Shown here piece by piece: positions 14,078 through 19,061 of a DNA stretch of 19,061 nt. Each line of letters starts with the position of its first letter. Within the stretch, counting starts at the first letter, position 1. The position numbers were made by a program, and so were the translations under genes. The stretch is taken from positions 1-19,061 of the forward strand of contig JAKAGH010000015.1 of NCBI GenBank assembly GCA_021817645.1. Reading direction: 5' to 3'. The stretch is from Deltaproteobacteria bacterium (GTDB lineage Bacteria; Desulfobacterota; Desulfobaccia; Desulfobaccales; 0-14-0-80-60-11). Under the pieces are notes generated by a model. The model worked only from the letters and a program-made list of their open reading frames with translations. It did no database searches and was not told the origin of the DNA.

Positions 14078-17000
14078 TCATTTTGTTTCCTCGATTTTCC
14101 GGTAGATCGCGGTGGTGATGGCCTCGGGCCTGGTCTCCAGTTCCCGGGCCAGGGCCTCCTTACAGGCTTCATAAGTCCGCAGGGCTTCCCGGCGTCTGCC
14201 CCGCCGGGCATAGAGGATCATCAGCCGGCAATAAGTAGGTTCCGAAACGGGATCGGTCTGTATGATCTTTTTGCAGCAGTCGATAGCCCGGCCCAAGGTA
14301 CCTCGTTTTTCATAGAGCCGGGACAGCCGCTCCAGGAGTTCCAGGTAAACCGCCTGTAATTCCTTTCTGCGGGCTTCGGCCCAGGGGAGATACGGCTCTT
14401 CCGGAAGAAAATCGCCGCCGTAAAGGGCGACGGCCTTCTTATACAGGCCAATGGCTTGAGGCAGGTCCCCTTGTTCCTCCTGGTTCCGCCCCGATTCGGA
14501 GAGGGACAAAAACTCGGACACATCCACCCGGCACAACTCCCGGTCCAGGGAAAGCCGGCCGCGCTCCATATGCAGATAAGACGAGCCGAAGTCCTTGTCC
14601 AAGCTAGGCTCCACGGCCCTACGCAAACGGTGCAGGCTGACCCGGAAGTTTCTTTCCGTGACCGCAGGGTCGCCTTGAGCCCACAGGTCCTCCAGGAGCA
14701 AATCCCGAGGCACATTGACGGACCCGCGGGCCACCAGGGCCTTGAGCAGCAGCTTGGGCTGTTTCCTCTCCCAAACCGCCTCGTCCAGGGGCTCTTGATC
14801 CAGCCGCAGCCGGAACTCACCCAGCGTCCGGATGTCCAGCCGGGGCAGACCCCGCCGGTGGAGGCCCCGGCGCAATTCCAGGGCCTTGGCCGCGATTTTG
14901 GGGTTGGCATGCCGGGACAGCCGCACCAAATCCGGCTCCACCAGGTCCGCCAACGAGGCCAGCAGCGGCGGCAGGCGGTCCCAAACCTCATCCACTCCCA
15001 ATTCCAAAGCCAGGGTGAAGATGCGGCCCCGGTCCCGCGGGCTGAGGAGAATGGAATAATAAGAACCCCGTTGCGCCGCCACTGCCATTCCAGCCTTGAG
15101 GTGGGCCGCGGCTTCCGCCGGCCTGCCGTGTCGCCAACGCCACAGGGCCAGGACCCAGTGCCCGTCCGCCATAAACAAATAACTGGAGCTGCCGGTGAGC
15201 TCTGCCACGGCCTCTTCCAGTTGCCGTTCCATGGCGGGACCTGGTTCTTGCCGATGATAGGCGATAATCCCCTCTACTATCCGGAGAAAACAGAGATGAT
15301 ATTCGACCCTGGCCTCTGCGGCGGACATACTTTCGCGGGCTTGGGCGGCAAACTCCGCCGCGGCAGCCAGGCTGCCGGCATGGTAGTGGAAGATGGCCAG
15401 TTTCATCATGGTTATGGCCTGCATATGCTTTGGTTGGGAAGAGTGATGCAGCAGGTTCAGGCCGGTTTCCACCACCTCCGCATACCTCCCCGCGTATCCC
15501 AGGGACATGAAGTGAGTAAACTGGGCCATCGGCTGCAAAAAGACCAGGCCATGCTTCGCCACCAGCTCCAGGGCCATTATGGCCGGCGTGGCCGCCTCTG
15601 CTGGCTCACCCCGGAACATTCTTAGCTGCGCGGTAGCCATAAGATACTGCGTCTGCAAATCCGGAGAATTCCAGGCGGCCAACAGCTCTTCGATCTTTGC
15701 ATTGGTTTCCTGGGCCAGACCGAACTCACCCACCGCAGTCAAAATCACCTGGCCATTAATCAAGGCTTGGATCTCCAGGTGACGGTCCCCCGCGTCCCTG
15801 GCCAGGAGGGAAGCCTGGAGGCAGTGCGGGTAGCCCTGGCGGTTATTCAACTTGAGTATTTGAGCCGCTCCCACCTGAAACTGGAGATGAGCGCTCTCAT
15901 AAGGCCAGGCCCGGGATTCCGCCCTTTGCAACAGCTCACGCGCCTGGCTTAACAGGTCGTCCAAAGACCAGCCGGGAAGGCCAAAGAATATTAATAGCTC
16001 AATGAGATGGGACAATGACAGGAGCAACCCCCGGAGGTCCTGCCGCTGTTGGAACAGGGCGTAGGCCCGCGGCAGGCTGGCGAGGCACTCCGGCGCTCCA
16101 CCGGCGCGGCCGGTGAGGAAATGATAAAGCAGCAGCCAGGGGCGGTCTTGCACCAGGTCCGGGGGCAGTTGACGCAACCAGCGGGCCAGTTCCGCGGTCT
16201 GGGCCTGCTTAAATAGTTGGAGGCCGATTTGCTCGATGGCGGCCACCGCCCGGTCCGTGGCCCCGGCCTGCAAGTAATAGTCCACTGCGCCTTCCGGGTC
16301 CCCCCTGGCCTCCAGCAGGGAACCGGCCCGGAAATAAGCCTGCTTTTGCTGCTCCGGGGCCAGTGCCTCCCGGAACCTGGCCTGCAAGAAGTCCTTAAAT
16401 AATTGGTGGTACCGGTATAGCCAGCCCTTTTGCTGGTCGAAGAGGGGCTGCACAAACAGGTTCCTGGCGCTCAAGTCCTCCAGGATGTCCCGGGCATTAT
16501 CCACCACCAGATACTCTTTGATGAAATCAGGGTCTACGATATCCAGGATGGATGACTTGATGAGCAATTCCCGGACCTCCGCCGGCCGGGAGGAAAGGAT
16601 GATCTCTTCGAAATAGTCGTACACCTCCTGGGTGAATTTTCCGGCGGCGTCCCCGGATAAAAACCTTTTCTTGGCCCCCTCCGGCAGGCGCTCCAGGGTC
16701 TCACAAAGCAGGATCAAACCGCCGATCCACCCTTCAGTGAATTCGTTAATCCGCTTAATCAGATCATGAGGCAACAGGAGTTGACGCACGGTCTGAAGAA
16801 AGCATCTGGTTTCTTTGGGGGTAAAGGCTAATTCATCATTGCCGATCAGATGGACATCCTGCCGGATCTTCAACTCCTGGAGCCTGAGAGGTGGCATTTC
16901 CCGGGAGAGCATGAGCAGATGGAGGTGCGGCGGGGCCACTTCCAGCAACACCTCCAGCAAACGGAACGCGGAGGCCTGGGACGCGAGCCGGTCCAGGCCA

Positions 17001-17401
17001 TCTAAAACGATTAGCAATTGAGTCGGAATTCGGTTCAACAAGGTAAGCAGCCAATCCCGATATAACGGGATTTCCTCCCGGGGACCGGAGGGAAGGGTGG
17101 GGTAACTGAGCAGGGGAGAGAGATCTAGCTCCGGCAGGGCCTGGCGCAGGGATTGGACCAGCAGATAAAACAGGTTTACCGCCTCCGAGTCTTCCGGGCC
17201 CAAATTCAACCACGCGGAGAGCACCTGGGAGTCGTTGACGTAAGAAAAGGCCAGGGTGGATTTTCCCTGGGCTGCCTGGCCCAGAATGAGAATCAGTTTT
17301 TTATCGCTTTGCCGCTTCAGGCGTTCGAGCAGGCGGGGACGTTCGAGTATATGGGGGAAACGGGGCGGAAGGATCTTAGAAATGCTTAGCGGCGGATGCA
17401 T
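14078..17401 (-). CDS. STAND ATPase / TPR / BTAD (SARP-like) transcriptional regulator
   Basis: The 1107-residue MalT-like activator has three parts. An N-terminal NTPase has Walker A GQAAQGKST (41-49), Walker B LLIVLDGLDR (129-138) and LMLSRE downstream. A long helical region (about 340-850) with TPR-like pairs such as YFRAGSLLEARGDPEGAVDYY follows, a probable signal-sensing module. The C-terminus carries a winged-helix DNA-binding domain (from LDIRTLGEFRL, about 855-950), then a bacterial transcriptional activator domain ending ARELETRPEAITTAIYRKIE. Such proteins bind ATP and an inducer, oligomerise and activate transcription. The start ATG at 17399-17401 has a modest GGGGAT site. The gene lies 186 bases upstream of the NHL operon on the same strand and is its likely regulator; this is inferred from position only. 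The recombinase gene diverges from it. Confidence 0.88.
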   Translation of the reverse strand: MHPPLSISKILPPRFPHILERPRLLERLKRQSDKKLILILGQAAQGKSTLAFSYVNDSQVLSAWLNLGPEDSEAVNLFYLLVQSLRQALPELDLSPLLSYPTLPSGPREEIPLYRDWLLTLLNRIPTQLLIVLDGLDRLASQASAFRLLEVLLEVAPPHLHLLMLSREMPPLRLQELKIRQDVHLIGNDELAFTPKETRCFLQTVRQLLLPHDLIKRINEFTEGWIGGLILLCETLERLPEGAKKRFLSGDAAGKFTQEVYDYFEEIILSSRPAEVRELLIKSSILDIVDPDFIKEYLVVDNARDILEDLSARNLFVQPLFDQQKGWLYRYHQLFKDFLQARFREALAPEQQKQAYFRAGSLLEARGDPEGAVDYYLQAGATDRAVAAIEQIGLQLFKQAQTAELARWLRQLPPDLVQDRPWLLLYHFLTGRAGGAPECLASLPRAYALFQQRQDLRGLLLSLSHLIELLIFFGLPGWSLDDLLSQARELLQRAESRAWPYESAHLQFQVGAAQILKLNNRQGYPHCLQASLLARDAGDRHLEIQALINGQVILTAVGEFGLAQETNAKIEELLAAWNSPDLQTQYLMATAQLRMFRGEPAEAATPAIMALELVAKHGLVFLQPMAQFTHFMSLGYAGRYAEVVETGLNLLHHSSQPKHMQAITMMKLAIFHYHAGSLAAAAEFAAQARESMSAAEARVEYHLCFLRIVEGIIAYHRQEPGPAMERQLEEAVAELTGSSSYLFMADGHWVLALWRWRHGRPAEAAAHLKAGMAVAAQRGSYYSILLSPRDRGRIFTLALELGVDEVWDRLPPLLASLADLVEPDLVRLSRHANPKIAAKALELRRGLHRRGLPRLDIRTLGEFRLRLDQEPLDEAVWERKQPKLLLKALVARGSVNVPRDLLLEDLWAQGDPAVTERNFRVSLHRLRRAVEPSLDKDFGSSYLHMERGRLSLDRELCRVDVSEFLSLSESGRNQEEQGDLPQAIGLYKKAVALYGGDFLPEEPYLPWAEARRKELQAVYLELLERLSRLYEKRGTLGRAIDCCKKIIQTDPVSEPTYCRLMILYARRGRRREALRTYEACKEALARELETRPEAITTAIYRKIEETK

Positions 17402-17731
17402 CTATCCCCACCAAAAGCTGGTCCTAAGAGCTTCTGAGCTAAAAATTTCATAAGAATTTATAAGAATAGGAGTGATAGTTTCCATGTTTGTAAGGTTTGG
17501 TGTGTAGGTGCAATTATAATAATACTGTTTTAAAGCGCAACGGAATTTTTGATTGAATCTTCCGGGTATTTCCATCGACCCCATGAATCCGCCCATTGAT
17601 TTTATTAAAGAAGAGACGGCATGAATAGCGGATAGCTTGCCATGGCCAAAACTTATCTGATTTATTGAGAAAATTATGATATGCTCTGGCTATTCGCATC
17701 GGCAAGATGCAATCAAACTAGGAGGTGGAAT
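17402..17731. other. Divergent intergenic region between the regulator and the recombinase
   Basis: This AT-rich stretch of about 330 bases has no gene. It contains a good minus-strand promoter (17513-17540) and, in the regulator's leader, a direct repeat ATAAGAAT at 17450-17457 and 17460-17467 (10-base period). A small hairpin GCATC-GGCAA-GATGC lies at 17696-17710 just before the recombinase ribosome-binding site. A weak plus-strand -10 (TATGAT, 17675-17680) may serve the recombinase. I found no pair of long inverted repeats that would define an invertible segment. Confidence 0.5.
17513..17540 (-). promoter_or_regulatory. Candidate sigma70 promoter of the STAND/BTAD regulator
   Basis: Minus strand: -35 TTGCGC (17535-17540), 16-base spacer, perfect -10 TATAAT (17513-17518). 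The leader would be about 105 bases and would contain the 10-base-period ATAAGAAT direct repeat. Confidence 0.5.
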
Positions 17732-18569
17732 ATGAAGATTTCCAAGGCCGTTAACTTGTTCATGGACTATCATAGGTTGAACTCCCAAAAAAAATACGAA
17801 CCGTTCTTACAGCGCATTGCTGGCGAAATTTAATGAGCACTTTGCAAAGAGAGAACTAGAATCGGTATCATCCGAAGAAGTTCTCTCATTCCTGGTCGGT
17901 CTCAATGACGGCTGTAATCAGTTAACCAAGCACACCCGCTATTCCTACCTCAAAGCCTTTTTCAACTTCATCCGCAATAACCTGGATGAGCAACTGCAAA
18001 ATCCTTGTGACTCTCCTATGCTGAAGAAACTCTTCAAGCCGGGGAAATTGGGGCGCTGGCAAATCCATGAGAAAGAGACCATCGACGAGATCATCTTCCG
18101 TACCACTAAGGTAAGAAACCGTCTGATGCTGGAACTTATGGCCCGGGGTGGCATGCGGGTGGGAGAGGTATTGAAACTTGCTGCCATGGATGTGGAGGAT
18201 CAAAAGCTCACCATCAGAAATCCCAAAAGCGGCAAATTGTCAGAGGTGGTCTTTATCCCGAAAAAGCTGGCAGACAGGTTGAAAGACTATATCAGGGCAA
18301 GGGGAATGGAAGGCGACCAAAGGATTTTTCCCATCTCTTACACCGCGGCCAGGGTAATGGTCAGAAAGGCCGACACTCTGGTTGGTGTCCACTTGAGGCC
18401 GCATGACCTCAGGCGCCACGCGGCCACATATGCATCACGCTCCGGGGTTCCCGTGGAGATCGTTAGCAAGGTCATCCTGAGGCACGCCAATCTCTCCACC
18501 ACCCAAAGGTATCTCGGAAAGGTCAGCGATGTGGAAGCGGTAAGGTGGATTGAAAATCTTTATGGCTAA
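17732..18569 (+). CDS. Tyrosine recombinase (phage-integrase family), frame broken at an A8 tract
   Basis: Tyrosine recombinases cut and rejoin DNA at short inverted core sites. ATG at 17732-17734 follows a near-perfect AGGAGGTG and reads MKISKAVNLFMDYHRLNSQ. The frame then breaks at eight adenines (17787-17794) and stops soon after. In the next frame the protein continues NTNRSYSALLAKFNEHF to the end. Removing one A restores a 278-residue protein of normal length with a SAM-like N-terminal domain. All catalytic residues are present: R142 in GMRVGE, a lysine in NPKSGK, H224-x-x-R227 in PHDLRRH, H251 in LRHANLSTT and nucleophile Y260 in QRYLG. The product could arise by slippage on the A tract, be switched off, or reflect a sequencing error. 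Translation from TTG at 17817 would lose the N-terminal helix. It diverges from the regulator gene. Confidence 0.85.
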
Positions 18570-18580
18570 TGCCGGCAACC

Positions 18581-18607
18581 AAGGCGGGGCCAGCTAGGCC
18601 CCGCCTT
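18581..18607 (+). terminator. Strong hairpin after the recombinase gene
   Basis: AAGGCGGGGCC (18581-18591), loop AGCTA, and the perfect complement GGCCCCGCCTT (18597-18607) form an 11-bp GC-rich stem 12 bases after the stop codon. No T-tract follows (GTGTAGG), so termination would be weak or bidirectional; a recombinase site is an alternative. Confidence 0.5.
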
Positions 18608-18619
18608 GTGTAGGGTATA

Positions 18620-18829
18620 CTAAACTTGAAACAGTAACCAGGTTTCCAGACTTCGGCCAAAAACCTGAGAGAACCGTTTGGCCATTTCCAGGGAATGACG
18701 CTTTGCGTTTAAAAGAAAGTGAAGTAGTCTTGTGGATCACGCAAAGCTCTTGTAGCCTGTGCGACAGCAAGGTCAAGGGGGGATAAGGCAAAATTTCCGG
18801 ATTATGTTTCCCGGATTCAGGGGTTCCAT
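18620..18829 (-). pseudogene. Decayed HigA-family (XRE) antitoxin
   Basis: No single frame is open, but three frames join into a full-length HigA-like protein of about 70 codons. The first piece reads MEPLNPGNIIRKFCLI (compare the family's HPGEILREEFL). Then, after a six-C run, comes PLDLAVAQATRALRDPQ. After a T4A3 run comes LNAKRHSLEMAKRF...FGRSLETWLLFQV, matching the SPEMALRLAKAFGTSPEFWLNLQ-type C-terminus. Removing one C and adding one T restores the frame. It starts 12 bases downstream of the intact HigA stop codon on the same strand, so it looks like a second antitoxin in tandem. The helix-turn-helix core is divergent, which favours true decay. Confidence 0.7.
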
Positions 18830-18841
18830 GGTATCACGAGA

Positions 18842-19061
18842 TTAGGCTACCTTTGGAGCCAGTCGCTCAACGACAATGCTGGAAGCGCGCTTTCGTATCT
18901 GAGCAAGATCATAATTCATCTGCATCCTAAGCCAGGTGTCCGCCGTACTACCGAACGCCTTTTCAAACCGGACCGCCATTTCCGGTGTGACGTGGCTGCG
19001 CCCGGCAATGATGTTGTGAAGCTGCTGGCGCGTGATGCCAAGACCTTTAGCGGCTTCCGCA
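18842..19061 (-). CDS. higA: HigA-family XRE antitoxin (C-terminal part, runs off right edge)
   Basis: The visible 73 codons read AEAAKGLGITRQQLHNIIAG, a helix-turn-helix core, then SHVTPEMAVRFEKAFGSTADTWLRMQMNYDLAQIRKRA, the hallmark C-terminus of HigA antitoxins. HigA binds its own promoter and neutralises the mRNA-cleaving toxin HigB. The N-terminus and any higB lie beyond the window, since the usual order is toxin first. The decayed HigA-like sequence follows immediately downstream. Confidence 0.9.
   Translation of the reverse strand, partial: AEAAKGLGITRQQLHNIIAGRSHVTPEMAVRFEKAFGSTADTWLRMQMNYDLAQIRKRASSIVVERLAPKVA

Noticed and set aside
17402..17731. An invertible promoter segment controlled by the adjacent recombinase
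   Set aside because: No pair of matching inverted repeats of useful length found flanking a promoter here; only short hairpins.

Overview
The window looks like a chromosomal stretch of a GC-rich anaerobic bacterium of the Desulfobacterota (former Deltaproteobacteria, Desulfobacca/Syntrophobacterales-like). This rests on an HdrD/DsrK-like iron-sulfur protein paired with an MvhD/FlpD-type subunit, a probable 2-hydroxyacyl-CoA dehydratase N-terminus, a long HflX, and many dispersed intergenic palindromes. It is an inference from gene content; no rRNA or tRNA gene is present.

Layout. Left part (1-3000), minus strand: the start of a probable 2-hydroxyacyl-CoA dehydratase subunit, a 0.5-kb gap filled by three palindromic repeats, then a two-gene electron-transfer operon (MvhD/FlpD-like subunit followed by HdrD-like protein). 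A long leader with predicted RNA structure and a good sigma70-type promoter precede that operon. On the plus strand, hflX (3018-4700) appears to lack a standard start codon, and its 3' end is built from two dispersed palindromes.

Central part (5067-17401), all minus strand, is the notable locus. In transcription order it holds: a 1107-residue STAND ATPase/TPR/BTAD transcriptional regulator; an exported 12-blade NHL beta-propeller protein; a possible 52-residue small protein; a giant glycine-rich autotransporter (about 2094 residues, about 22 passenger repeats, C-terminal beta-barrel); and an OmpH/Skp-family periplasmic chaperone that is predicted to be a lipoprotein. The last four genes look like one operon behind a promoter at about 13942-13973. 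The likely logic is a signal-sensing regulator controlling a surface-display module with its own chaperone. The joint function is inferred.

Right part (17732-19061): a tyrosine recombinase whose reading frame is broken at an A8 tract although all catalytic residues are present; a strong hairpin; a decayed HigA-type antitoxin that can be reconstructed across two frame breaks; and the C-terminal part of an intact HigA antitoxin running off the right edge. All three frame breaks fall in homopolymers, so sequencing error has to be weighed against real decay or slippage.
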